NCBI RefSeq assembly: GCF_016919705.1
Contig: NZ_CP070368.1
Location: forward strand, 930,001 to 994,000
DNA: 64,000 bases
Reading direction: 5' to 3'
Source: Paracoccus methylovorus
Lineage (GTDB): Bacteria > Pseudomonadota > Alphaproteobacteria > Rhodobacterales > Rhodobacteraceae
Shown here: positions 16,761-24,912 of the stretch, one piece after another
Layout: each line of letters starts with the position of its first letter
How positions within the stretch are numbered: the stretch's first letter is position 1
Translations under genes and position numbers: made by a program
Notes under the pieces: generated by a model
Seen by the model: the letters and a program-made list of their open reading frames with translations, nothing else
Databases searched by the model: none
Told to the model about the DNA's origin: nothing

Positions 16761-16876
16761 TTACGTTCAGGACTGGTGCAGCGCAGCGCCGGGTGCGCCG
16801 AATACGGTGACGGCGCTGCCAACTCGGATCGAGCGCCGCGCCGTCACTGACATACTCATGTCTCTTGGGCCGATTC

Positions 16877-18082
16877 TCAAAGCCTGCTGGATGCGACATT
16901 GCCGCGCAGGATGCCGCCGCCCAGGCAACTCATGCCGACGGCGAGGGCGACCAGCACAAGGCTGGCCCGAAGCGTCCAGGCCTCGGCGATGAAGCCGATC
17001 AGCGCCGGGCCGATCAGGATACCCGCATAGCCCATGGTCAGAACCCGCGACATGGCCCGGCCGCCGTCGCGTGCGCTGAACTGGCCCGCAGCCGAGAAGA
17101 TGATGGGGATGACATTGGCCGCACCCAGCCCGCAAAGTGCCAGAGCGGTCAGTGCCACCCAGACCGAGGGCGCAAGCAGCATCAGCGTCAGGAACAATGC
17201 CACGCAGGCAGTGCCCAGACGGAACAGCCGCACCGGCCCCAGCATCCGGTTCGCACGGTCGCCGGTCAGCCGGCCCAGCATCATCGCGCCGCCAAAGACG
17301 GCATATCCCAGCGCGCCGGTGCTTTCCGTCGTGCCCATGACGCGCACCAGATAGAGCGCGGCCCAATCCATGATTGCGCCTTCTGCAAAGAAGATCACAA
17401 AGGCCATGGCGCCCAGCATCAGCACGCGGATCAGGCGCGGCCCGCTGCTCGAACTTGACGAATGATGCGCCTCGGGTCTGATCGGAGCGGGGCGATCCGT
17501 CCGCCACAATGCTGCCCCGGCAAGTGCTACAATCAGCAGCGCAGCAGAGACGAGGATAAGCGGCGACGGCATCCCCCAACGACTGAGCAGCGCATAGGCC
17601 ACCGCCGCTGCCAGCGTTCCGCCGCTGAACATGGCATGGAAAAACGACATGATCGGACGGTCGGCCTGCGCCTCAAGCTCGGCGGCATGCTTGTTCATCG
17701 CCACATCCACCGTGCCGAATGCCATGCCGCATAGCGCCGCCAGAATGGCTGCGGTCCATATCTGCATGGCCAGTCCGACACAGCCGATTCCCACCCCGAA
17801 CAGGCCGGCCGCGACAAGCGAGATTCGCTGCGCTCCGAAGCGGGCGATGAAGCGCGGCGTCATGTTCATCGCGAGGATGGCGCCCGCGGCAAAGCACAGC
17901 AGGACGACCCCGATCTGGCTTTCGCTCATGCCCGTCCGCCGGCCCAAGGCAGGCAGGTTCGCGCCCCAGGCACCGATCCCGATCCCGCCGGCGAAGAAGC
18001 AGGTGGAGATGATCAGCTTGCCGCGTTGAAGGGAATGATCCGTGACAGGCAAGATGAATGCTCCCGGTGGATTATGCCGCAT
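16877..18082 (-). CDS. MFS transporter, YbjJ-like
   Basis: About 400 residues with twelve predicted transmembrane helices in two halves separated by a cytoplasmic loop rich in Ser (HHSSSSSSG, near residue 210). Motifs include FFAGGIGIGAWGANLPAL at the start and GTVDVAMNKHAAELE after helix 4, both typical of the YbjJ/FucP-related branch whose substrates are mostly unknown. The start MRHNPPG was chosen; a later start near ILPVTDHSL is possible. It has no obvious operon partner. Confidence 0.82.
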   Translation of the reverse strand: MRHNPPGAFILPVTDHSLQRGKLIISTCFFAGGIGIGAWGANLPALGRRTGMSESQIGVVLLCFAAGAILAMNMTPRFIARFGAQRISLVAAGLFGVGIGCVGLAMQIWTAAILAALCGMAFGTVDVAMNKHAAELEAQADRPIMSFFHAMFSGGTLAAAVAYALLSRWGMPSPLILVSAALLIVALAGAALWRTDRPAPIRPEAHHSSSSSSGPRLIRVLMLGAMAFVIFFAEGAIMDWAALYLVRVMGTTESTGALGYAVFGGAMMLGRLTGDRANRMLGPVRLFRLGTACVALFLTLMLLAPSVWVALTALALCGLGAANVIPIIFSAAGQFSARDGGRAMSRVLTMGYAGILIGPALIGFIAEAWTLRASLVLVALAVGMSCLGGGILRGNVASSRL

Positions 18083-18777
18083 GCACCGTTTGCCGGCCTG
18101 CTTTCCCTTTCGCAAGGCCTTGCGGTTATGTGCGCTGGCCCGACGAGTGTGACCGCAGTGCCGCAACGCATTAGGATCATGCCTTTAGCAGGATATTCAG
18201 CGGAGCTATGCCTGCTCTGGGCTTAGGCTGCGGGGAAATTGCCCGCGGTCTTGGGGCGCAACACGGTCGTGGTGACTACCTTATACAGTCAAGGATCTTG
18301 CGGCTGCTGGGAGTCGGAGGGCATCGCCAAGATCAGGCGTCGAATCGTTACCCGATCAAATGAAGCAAGCTTGCGTTGCACCCACGCGGTCCGCGCAGAA
18401 GCTGAGCTTAACCATTAAAACTCATGCATAATTTCCTTAGTGCCATGAGAATAAAATATAAGATTTTCCGTTAATGGCATTCTGAACTGACCTCTGAGCG
18501 AGATATCTCGTTTATCTTCATGTTTTTGTTGGTATTTCATCCGTGAACTGATAATTTCCGGGCGCGGAAACAAGCTGTTCCCGGCATGGAACGCAGCGGA
18601 TTTATTGCAGTTGTCACAAATGCCGGGTAAAGAGACCGTCAGGTTTGCGTGATGACATCAAGCCTGCTTATGCGCCGGGACATGTGGATTTCCGGTGCTG
18701 CGACTGTCGTCCGCGCACATGGCCCGCTGCCTGCGGCCATGCAGGACGATCAACGAAAAGATAAGAAAGGATCTCGT
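18083..18777. other. ~700-bp stretch without a convincing gene; AT-rich core
   Basis: A short plus frame around 18230-18360 (EIARGLGAQHGRGDYLIQ) is readable but has no start or recognised family. Positions 18400-18560 are strongly AT-rich and include a perfect 12-bp palindrome, CGAGATATCTCG (18499-18510). This may be a promoter region for the small gene at 18778 or a scar of lost DNA. Confidence 0.4.
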
Positions 18778-19014
18778 ATGTGGACACGTATTCAGACCGT
18801 GGTGGACGGAAACCCCATTTCCGGTGACTGGACGATTTGCTGCAATGAGGTGCCGGTGGGACGCATCTGTCATGATCGGAAGGAAGCGGGCGTAGCTGCC
18901 TGGGCTTGGTCGATCCTGAATGATCCGACCGCCAATGGACGGGCATGGACCGAAGAGGCGGCCATGTCGTCGATCAAGGGCTATGCCGAGAAACCCGGCG
19001 ACGCCGCCGCCTGA
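18778..19014 (+). CDS. Small hypothetical protein, 78 residues
   Basis: The start is ATG 18778, preceded by AAGAAAGG. The product (MWTRIQTVVDG, then DWTICCNEVPVGRI, ending GYAEKPGDAAA) is soluble, with a CC pair and several Trp, and reads as a compact beta-rich domain. It has normal GC-rich codon use. No family was recognised. A terminator-like hairpin with one bulge (AAGGGACGG/CCGTTCCCTT, about 19025-19056) follows. Confidence 0.6.
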   Translation: MWTRIQTVVDGNPISGDWTICCNEVPVGRICHDRKEAGVAAWAWSILNDPTANGRAWTEEAAMSSIKGYAEKPGDAAA

Positions 19015-19024
19015 GAAGGTCGGA

Positions 19025-19056
19025 AAGGGACGGTGCCTTGCGCCGTCCGTTCCCTT
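19025..19056 (+). terminator. Possible terminator after the 78-residue gene
   Basis: The imperfect stem AAGGGACGG/CCGTTCCCTT has one bulged base and begins 11 bases past the stop; the T-tract is weak. Confidence 0.4.
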
Positions 19057-19090
19057 CCCTGCGACCGGCCCCATGTGACGGTCCGCAAGG

Positions 19091-19276
19091 TCAGCTTCGG
19101 TGGTCTCGCGCTGTCAGATGCGTGATCGCGGCCGCAAGAAGCGCCAAAAAACCCAGCACAACTATCGGAATGCCTGCTGCGCTTGCCGCCCAGATCGTCA
19201 ACCCGGCGGCCAGGATCACGGCAAGGATCAGGATCAGGAAATGCGGCAGCGGCATGACGTCCTCCGTTGTCTTCAA
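19091..19276 (-). CDS. Small two-span membrane protein
   Basis: Up to 61 residues; an internal Met beginning MPLPHFLIL is an equally good start. Two hydrophobic segments (LILILAVILAAGLTIWAASAAG and IPIVVLGFLALLAAAI) are followed by a short charged tail. No family was recognised. It is divergent from the radical SAM gene, and the LexA box at 19382 lies in the shared upstream region. Confidence 0.5.
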   Translation of the reverse strand: MKTTEDVMPLPHFLILILAVILAAGLTIWAASAAGIPIVVLGFLALLAAAITHLTARDHRS

Positions 19277-19381
19277 TATGGCTCCGTCGGCGGTCGTCGA
19301 AAAGGGCTTGATGCGAATTTGCGCGATTGGTCGCCGGTTAATCCGATTTTGCGCCGGGATTTCGTGTCCATGCTAGGAAAT

Positions 19382-19396
19382 GTTCCCTAAATGTTC
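19382..19396 (+). promoter_or_regulatory. LexA box (GTTC-N7-GTTC)
   Basis: GTTC-CCTAAAT-GTTC is a perfect match to the direct-repeat SOS operator of Rhodobacter-type alphaproteobacteria. It ends 12 bp before the ATG of the radical SAM gene. Confidence 0.7.
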
Positions 19397-19408
19397 TAAT
19401 CTGGCGGC

Positions 19409-20491
19409 ATGAACCTGCCACCCCGGAACCCAGACGAGATCCTGCGCGCACGCGGCGCCGAGTCGCGCCCGGCTGCGCGGTTCGAGCCCTATCAGACCCA
19501 ACGCCAGCATGACGGCTGGGACATTTCCGAGGATCAGAACCTGCTGCGCACCGAGGTCACGCAAGAGCAGGCGCGCTCGATCATCACCCGCAACCGGTCG
19601 CCGGACATTCCCTTCGACCGCTCGATCAATCCCTATCGCGGTTGCGAACACGGTTGCATCTATTGTTTCGCCCGGCCGAGCCATGCCTATCTGGGCCTTT
19701 CGCCGGGGCTGGATTTCGAAACCCGCATCACTGCCAAGCCCAACGCACCCGAGCTGCTGTCGGCAGAGATCGGCAGGCGTGGATATTCGGTCGCGCCCAT
19801 CGCCTTTGGCACCAATACCGATCCCTATCAGCCCATCGAGGCGAAGCTCTGCATCATGCGCGGCTGTTTGCAGGTGCTGCATGACTGGAACCACCCGCTA
19901 AGTCTGGTGACGCGAGGCGCCACGGTCATGCGCGACACCGATCTGTTGGGGGCGATGGCGGCCAAGGGGCAGGTCATAGCCTGCGTGTCCATCACGACGC
20001 TGGACCCGGAGCTGGCCCGGCAGATGGAGCCTCGCGCGCCGGCGCCAGCGACCCGGCTGCGGATGATCCGTGCGCTGTCAGATGCCGGTGTGCCGGTGCG
20101 CGTCATGGTCGCGCCGGTGATCCCGGTGCTGACCGAACACGAATTGGAACGGATCATGCAGGCCGCGCGCGATTCCGGCGCAACGGCCGCCGGTATGATC
20201 CCGATCCGCCTGCCGCTGGAGGTGGCGCCGCTGTTTCGGGACTGGCTGCAGCGTCACCACCCTGGCAAGGCGGCGCATGTCATGGCACGGGTGCAGGCGA
20301 TGCGGGGCGGGCGCGACAACGACCCGCGCTTTGGCAGCCGGATGCGGGGCGAAGGGCATGAGGTCGCCCTGCTGCATCAGCGGTTCCGTCTGGCCCGCCA
20401 GCGGCTGGGATTACAGCGCGAAGCCGAGGTTTTGGATTGCAGCCGCTTTGGTCCGCCGCCTCGGGCAGGGGATCAGTTGTCGCTGTTCTGA
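19409..20491 (+). CDS. PA0069-type radical SAM protein, related to spore photoproduct lyase
   Basis: A 360-residue radical SAM enzyme with the 4Fe-4S motif CEHGCIYCFARPSH near residue 80 (Cys-x3-Cys-x2-Cys), preceded by RSINPYRGC. This arrangement places it in the SplB-like/PA0069 branch. Family relatives repair UV spore photoproduct, but activity of this branch is not established. A perfect LexA box directly upstream makes it an SOS gene candidate, which fits a DNA-damage role. The C-terminal ~60 residues are basic and variable. Confidence 0.85.
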   Translation: MNLPPRNPDEILRARGAESRPAARFEPYQTQRQHDGWDISEDQNLLRTEVTQEQARSIITRNRSPDIPFDRSINPYRGCEHGCIYCFARPSHAYLGLSPGLDFETRITAKPNAPELLSAEIGRRGYSVAPIAFGTNTDPYQPIEAKLCIMRGCLQVLHDWNHPLSLVTRGATVMRDTDLLGAMAAKGQVIACVSITTLDPELARQMEPRAPAPATRLRMIRALSDAGVPVRVMVAPVIPVLTEHELERIMQAARDSGATAAGMIPIRLPLEVAPLFRDWLQRHHPGKAAHVMARVQAMRGGRDNDPRFGSRMRGEGHEVALLHQRFRLARQRLGLQREAEVLDCSRFGPPPRAGDQLSLF

Positions 20492-20501
20492 CTTCGCGGG
20501 G

Positions 20502-21461
20502 TTATTCTCCGGGGCCCATGACCTGCGCGATCCGCGCCGAGATCCGCTCGGGCGAGGGGCGCGGGCCACGCGGCGCGGCAATCATGGCCTCGCGCATGGC
20601 GGCGAGATGCGCGGGGGTCGTGCCGCAACAGCCGCCAATGATGCGCACGCCCAGATCGCGCGCCAGCACGCCGAATTCCGCCATGACTTCGGGCGTCGCG
20701 TCATAGATCAACCCGCCGTCCTGATAGCGTGGCACACCGGCATTGGGTTTGGCGATCAGGGGGCGTTCGTTCCCCGAGGCGGCAAATCCGGCCACCGCCA
20801 TCAGCAATTCGGCGGGGCCGGTGCCGCAATTCGCACCATAGGCGACGGGCGGATACGGCAGCCGGTCCATCAGCGAGGCCAGTTGTGGCGGTGTCACGCC
20901 CATCATGCTGCGCCCGCCCGGCTCAAAGCTCATCATGCCGCACCAGGGCATGCCCACGGTCTGGGCGGCCTTGGCGGCGGCGCGCATCTCTTCGACGGCG
21001 CTGACGGTCTCGATCCACAGGACATCCGCGCCACCGTCCTTCAAGGCCTGCGCCTGTTCGGTGAACATGGCGGTGGCCTCGGCCTCGGTCAGCCGGCCCA
21101 TCGGCGCCATGATCTCGCCGATCGGGCCGATCGAGCCGGCAACGACCACGGCGCGGCCGACTTCTGCCACCGCTTCGCGCGCCAGACGTGCGGCGGTGCG
21201 GTTCAGCGACACCACCCGGTCTTGCGCCTTGGCCAGCCGCAGCCGGCTGGCGTTGGCGCCAAAGCTGTTGGTCAGGATGATATCCGCGCCCGAGGTGATC
21301 ATTTGCCGGTGCAGTTCGCGCACCTTGTCGGGGTGGGTTTCGCACCACAGATCCGGCGCCTGACCCGGCGCCAGCCCCATGTTGTAGAGATTCGTCCCCG
21401 TCGCCCCGTCGGCCAGCAGCCAAGGGCGTTCGCCGAGCATTCTCGACAGCTGATCAGGCAT
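20502..21461 (-). CDS. Homocysteine S-methyltransferase family protein (betaine-homocysteine type)
   Basis: A 319-residue TIM-barrel zinc enzyme: N-terminal LLADGATGTNLY, zinc ligands in GANCGTG and GGCCGTTP. It should transfer a methyl group from a betaine-like or S-methyl donor to homocysteine to form methionine. It corresponds to only the Hcy-binding module of MetH and has no cobalamin domain. The start is MPDQLSR; twelve upstream codons are in frame but not conserved. It shares direction with trpS, separated by ~90 bp. Confidence 0.85.
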   Translation of the reverse strand: MPDQLSRMLGERPWLLADGATGTNLYNMGLAPGQAPDLWCETHPDKVRELHRQMITSGADIILTNSFGANASRLRLAKAQDRVVSLNRTAARLAREAVAEVGRAVVVAGSIGPIGEIMAPMGRLTEAEATAMFTEQAQALKDGGADVLWIETVSAVEEMRAAAKAAQTVGMPWCGMMSFEPGGRSMMGVTPPQLASLMDRLPYPPVAYGANCGTGPAELLMAVAGFAASGNERPLIAKPNAGVPRYQDGGLIYDATPEVMAEFGVLARDLGVRIIGGCCGTTPAHLAAMREAMIAAPRGPRPSPERISARIAQVMGPGE

Positions 21462-21548
21462 GGTTTTTCCCGTTTTACGGCAGGATGGGGAAAGCATAGC
21501 CCATCCCGCCGGGAAGTCATTGAAACATTCGTGAAAGTCCCGCGCCGC

Positions 21549-22568
21549 CTAGCGTGAGCGGATCATGCCCATGATGTCCTTGGTACGTTCGATGATCGGC
21601 TGGGCGATTGCGGCGGCCTGATCGGCGCCTCGTCCAAGAATGCGGTCGATCTCGGCCGGGTCGGCCATGAACTGCGTCATCCGCTTGGTGATCGGGGCCA
21701 TCGCCTCGACCGCGACCTCGGCCAAAGCCGGTTTGAACGTGCCGAAACCTTGCCCCTCGAACCGTGCCAGCACCTGATCGCCGTCCTCGCCGGTCAGAGC
21801 GGCATAGATGTTGATAAGGTTCTTTGCCTCGGGCCGGTCCTTGAGCCCTTCCATGCTGCCGGGCAGCGGCTCGGCATCGGTGCGCGCCTTGCGGATCTTT
21901 TGCGCGATGGCATCGGCATCGTCGGTCAGGTTGATACGGCTGGCGTCCGAGGGATCGGATTTCGACATTTTCTTGGAGCCGTCGCGCAAGCTCATGACGC
22001 GGGTCGCCGTGCCCTCGATCAAGGGTTCGGTGATGGGAAAGAAATCCACGCCATAGTCATGGTTGAACTTGGTGGCGATGTCGCGGGTCAGCTCCAGATG
22101 CTGTTTCTGGTCCTCGCCCACAGGCACGGCGGTGGCGTGATAGGCCAGAATGTCGGCGGCCATCAGCGATGGGTAGGCCAGCAGGCCAAGGCTGGAATTC
22201 TCGCTGTTCTTGCCGGCCTTGTCCTTGAACTGGGTCATGCGATACATCCAGCCCACACGCGCCACGGTATTGAAAAGCCACGCGAGTTCCGCATGTTGTG
22301 GGACCTGGCTTTGGTTGAAGAGAACCGAGACCTCGGGATCGACACCGGACGCAAGGAAAGCCGCCGCCACTTCGCGGGTGTTGTGGCGCAGTTTCTGGGG
22401 ATCTTGCCAGACGGTGATCGCATGCAGGTCGACGACGCAATAGATCGTCTCGGCCCCCTTGCCCTGATAGTCGGCAAAGCGTTTCAGCGCGCCCAGATAA
22501 TTCCCCAGAGTCAGCCCGCCCGAGGGCTGGATGCCGGAGAAGATACGCTTGGCAAAGCTCGTGGTCAT
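21549..22568 (-). CDS. trpS: Tryptophan--tRNA ligase
   Basis: A class I aminoacyl-tRNA synthetase of 339 residues. The HIGH-equivalent is [12 protein letters not shown] near residue 11 and the KMSKS loop (KKMSKSDP) is near residue 200; [14 protein letters not shown] is the tryptophan-site helix. The start is MTTSFAK; upstream in-frame codons are not conserved. It lies divergent from the rhomboid-like gene with ~85 bp between. Confidence 0.97.
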   Translation of the reverse strand: MTTSFAKRIFSGIQPSGGLTLGNYLGALKRFADYQGKGAETIYCVVDLHAITVWQDPQKLRHNTREVAAAFLASGVDPEVSVLFNQSQVPQHAELAWLFNTVARVGWMYRMTQFKDKAGKNSENSSLGLLAYPSLMAADILAYHATAVPVGEDQKQHLELTRDIATKFNHDYGVDFFPITEPLIEGTATRVMSLRDGSKKMSKSDPSDASRINLTDDADAIAQKIRKARTDAEPLPGSMEGLKDRPEAKNLINIYAALTGEDGDQVLARFEGQGFGTFKPALAEVAVEAMAPITKRMTQFMADPAEIDRILGRGADQAAAIAQPIIERTKDIMGMIRSR

Positions 22569-22653
22569 GACACTACCTGCTTGGAAAATCCCGGTGGCTG
22601 GCTTACCTCTTGGCCCGTCCGGGCGCAACCGCCCTGCCTCTCAAGGAGCCATG

Positions 22654-23367
22654 ATGCGTCCCGGTTATGATGAATCGCCCTTCAATCCCGTGCCCGCGGT
22701 GGTCTGGATGATCGCCCTGCCGATGATCGCCTGCGAGGCGGTGTTCGGCCTTGCGCAGATGGGCTTTATCGGGGGCGGCGGGCCGGGCACCGGGTTGGCC
22801 ATGCGCCAGATCGCGGTCGAGCGCACCGCCTATCTTCCCGAACTGGTGCTGCGGCTGTGGCAGATGCGGCTGTTCGTTTTCGACCAGAGCTGGCGCATCG
22901 TGACCTATCCCTTCGTGCATCTGTCGCTGACACATGCGCTGTTCGTGATCGTGTTCACGCTGGCTCTGGGGAACCTGATCGCGCATCAGTTCCGTGCGTG
23001 GGCTGTCGTGGCACTGTTCTTTGGCTCAGCCATCGGTGGGGCGCTGGTCTATACGCTGGCGGCAGGGCTTTTGCCGCAGTTCCGCTTTCAGGCGCTGATC
23101 GGTGGCTATCCGGCCGTCTATGGTTTTGTCGGCGCGTTCACATTCCTGCTGTGGACCCGGCTGGGGCAAGAGAACGCAAACCGTCTGCGCGCATTCACCC
23201 TGATCGGAATGCTTTTGGCCTTCCAACTGGTCTTTGCCATTCTGTTTCAGGATGGCAGCATGACCTGGATTGCCGAGATCGCCGGCTTTTTCTGGGGCTT
23301 TGCGTTGTCCTTTGTGCTGATCCCGGGCGGGATCGGGCGCGTGATGCGCCAGATCCGTCAACGCTGA
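22654..23367 (+). CDS. Rhomboid-like membrane protein lacking the catalytic dyad
   Basis: Six predicted helices in 237 residues match the rhomboid fold: the L1 WR motif (DQSWRIVTYPFVHLSLTHAL), the helix 4 region (GGYPAVYGFVGA) and the helix 6 region (AEIAGFFWGF). In active rhomboids helix 4 carries GxSG and helix 6 a His; here they are GYP and AEIAG, so Ser and His are both missing and the protein is presumably a pseudoprotease, perhaps a chaperone-like membrane factor. ATG 22654 has the better spacing to AAGGAG than ATG 22651. Confidence 0.8.
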   Translation: MRPGYDESPFNPVPAVVWMIALPMIACEAVFGLAQMGFIGGGGPGTGLAMRQIAVERTAYLPELVLRLWQMRLFVFDQSWRIVTYPFVHLSLTHALFVIVFTLALGNLIAHQFRAWAVVALFFGSAIGGALVYTLAAGLLPQFRFQALIGGYPAVYGFVGAFTFLLWTRLGQENANRLRAFTLIGMLLAFQLVFAILFQDGSMTWIAEIAGFFWGFALSFVLIPGGIGRVMRQIRQR

Positions 23368-24902
23368 CGCCGCAGCCCCGCGCGCAGGTCCGAGGGGCGG
23401 AAGGCGCCAAGGGCCAGCGCCGCCGCGCCATAGGCCGACATGCCGCCAAGAACCAGCGCGGCCAGCGCCAGATAGCGGGTGCCGGCCTGTTCCAGCGCGT
23501 CCCCCAGCAGCACCATCAGCCCCCAGATCACCACGCCCATCACCGCTGATGCCGCGCAGATGCGGGGCAGGCGGTGGCGGAACCGCTCGTCAAGCTGGGT
23601 CGCCTCGCCAAAGACTCTGGTGCCGCGCCAAAGCTGTGCCGCCATAATCCAGCCGGCGATGGTGGTGCCCCATGCGGCGGCGGAAAAGCCGATGAAGGGC
23701 GCAAGCCCCAGCGCCACAACCGCATTGACCACCATCGACCAGACCGCGAAGCGAAACGGGGTGCGGGTATCCTCGCGCGCGAAATACAGGGGTTGCAGTA
23801 CTTTTTGCAGGACAAAGGCGGGCAGGCCCAGCCCATAGATCGCCAGCGCCAGCGCGGTGGGGCCGACGTCGGATGGCAGGAATGCGCCGCGCCGGAACAG
23901 CACCGAAATCAGCGGATAGGCCGCCATCACCAGCGCCACGGCGGCGGGCACGGTCAGGAACAGGGCGAATTCGGCGGCGCGGTTATAGGCGTGCCGGCCG
24001 CCGCCGGTATCGCCCGCCTTCAGCCGGCGCGAGATATCGGGCAAAAGCACGATGCCGATGGCGATGCCCACCACGCCCAGCGGCAGTTGATACAGCCTGT
24101 CGGCATTGGTCAGCCATGCGATTGCGCCGTCGAAAAACGATCCGACCTGACGCCCGACCAGCAGGTTGATCTGCACCACGCCCCCGGCCAGCACGGCGGG
24201 CGCGGCCACCGCCAGCAGTCGCCGCATGTCCGGCGACAGCCGGGGCCGGCGCAGGCGCAGCGGAAAGCCCATGCGCTTGGCCGCCCACCAGACAGTGACC
24301 AGTTGCGCCATCCCCGAAACCGGCGTGGACCATGCCATGGCCAGACCCATGTCCCAGCCGTTGCGATCCGCCAGCAGCATGGCGGCGATCAGGATAAAGT
24401 TCATCAGCACCGGCGCGGCAGCGGCGGCCATGAAGCGCCCGCCCGCGTTCAGCAACCCGGACAGCAGCGCAGTCAGCGAAATAAACAGGATATAGGGAAA
24501 GCAGATGCGGCCATAGATCACCGCCAGTTCAAAGCGTTCGTCGCCCTTGAACCCCGCCGCCTGCATCAGCACCAGCCAGGGCATGGCGACATGCGCCAGC
24601 AACGAGACGACCACGACCACCGAGGCGAGCCCGGCAAACGCCTCTTCCGCGAAGCCGCGCGGGTTCTCGTCGCTTTCCAGCCGCTTGGCGAACATCGGGA
24701 CGAAAGCGGTGTTGAATGCGCCTTCGGCAAAGAAGCGGCGGAACATGTTGGGCAGCGTAAAGGCGACGATATAGGCCTGCGCCACCGGGCCGGTGCCCAG
24801 ATAGGCGGCAATCATCACGTCGCGGATAAAGCCCACCATCCGGCTGGCCAGAGTCCATGCCCCTACCGAGAGAAAGCCCCGGATAAGTCTGATCGGTTGC
24901 AT
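23358..24902 (-). CDS. murJ: Lipid II flippase MurJ
   Basis: A MOP-superfamily integral membrane protein of 514 residues with fourteen predicted helices. The beginning (LIRGFLSVGAWTLASRMVGFIRD) and PNMFRRFFAEGAFNTAFVP are MurJ/MviN signatures. It moves lipid-linked peptidoglycan precursor across the inner membrane. It is downstream of glnD by 10 bp in the same direction; its 3' end overlaps the rhomboid-like gene tail by 10 bp, convergently. Confidence 0.95.
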   Translation of the reverse strand: MQPIRLIRGFLSVGAWTLASRMVGFIRDVMIAAYLGTGPVAQAYIVAFTLPNMFRRFFAEGAFNTAFVPMFAKRLESDENPRGFAEEAFAGLASVVVVVSLLAHVAMPWLVLMQAAGFKGDERFELAVIYGRICFPYILFISLTALLSGLLNAGGRFMAAAAAPVLMNFILIAAMLLADRNGWDMGLAMAWSTPVSGMAQLVTVWWAAKRMGFPLRLRRPRLSPDMRRLLAVAAPAVLAGGVVQINLLVGRQVGSFFDGAIAWLTNADRLYQLPLGVVGIAIGIVLLPDISRRLKAGDTGGGRHAYNRAAEFALFLTVPAAVALVMAAYPLISVLFRRGAFLPSDVGPTALALAIYGLGLPAFVLQKVLQPLYFAREDTRTPFRFAVWSMVVNAVVALGLAPFIGFSAAAWGTTIAGWIMAAQLWRGTRVFGEATQLDERFRHRLPRICAASAVMGVVIWGLMVLLGDALEQAGTRYLALAALVLGGMSAYGAAALALGAFRPSDLRAGLRRQR

Positions 24903-24912
24903 ATCTTGTCCC

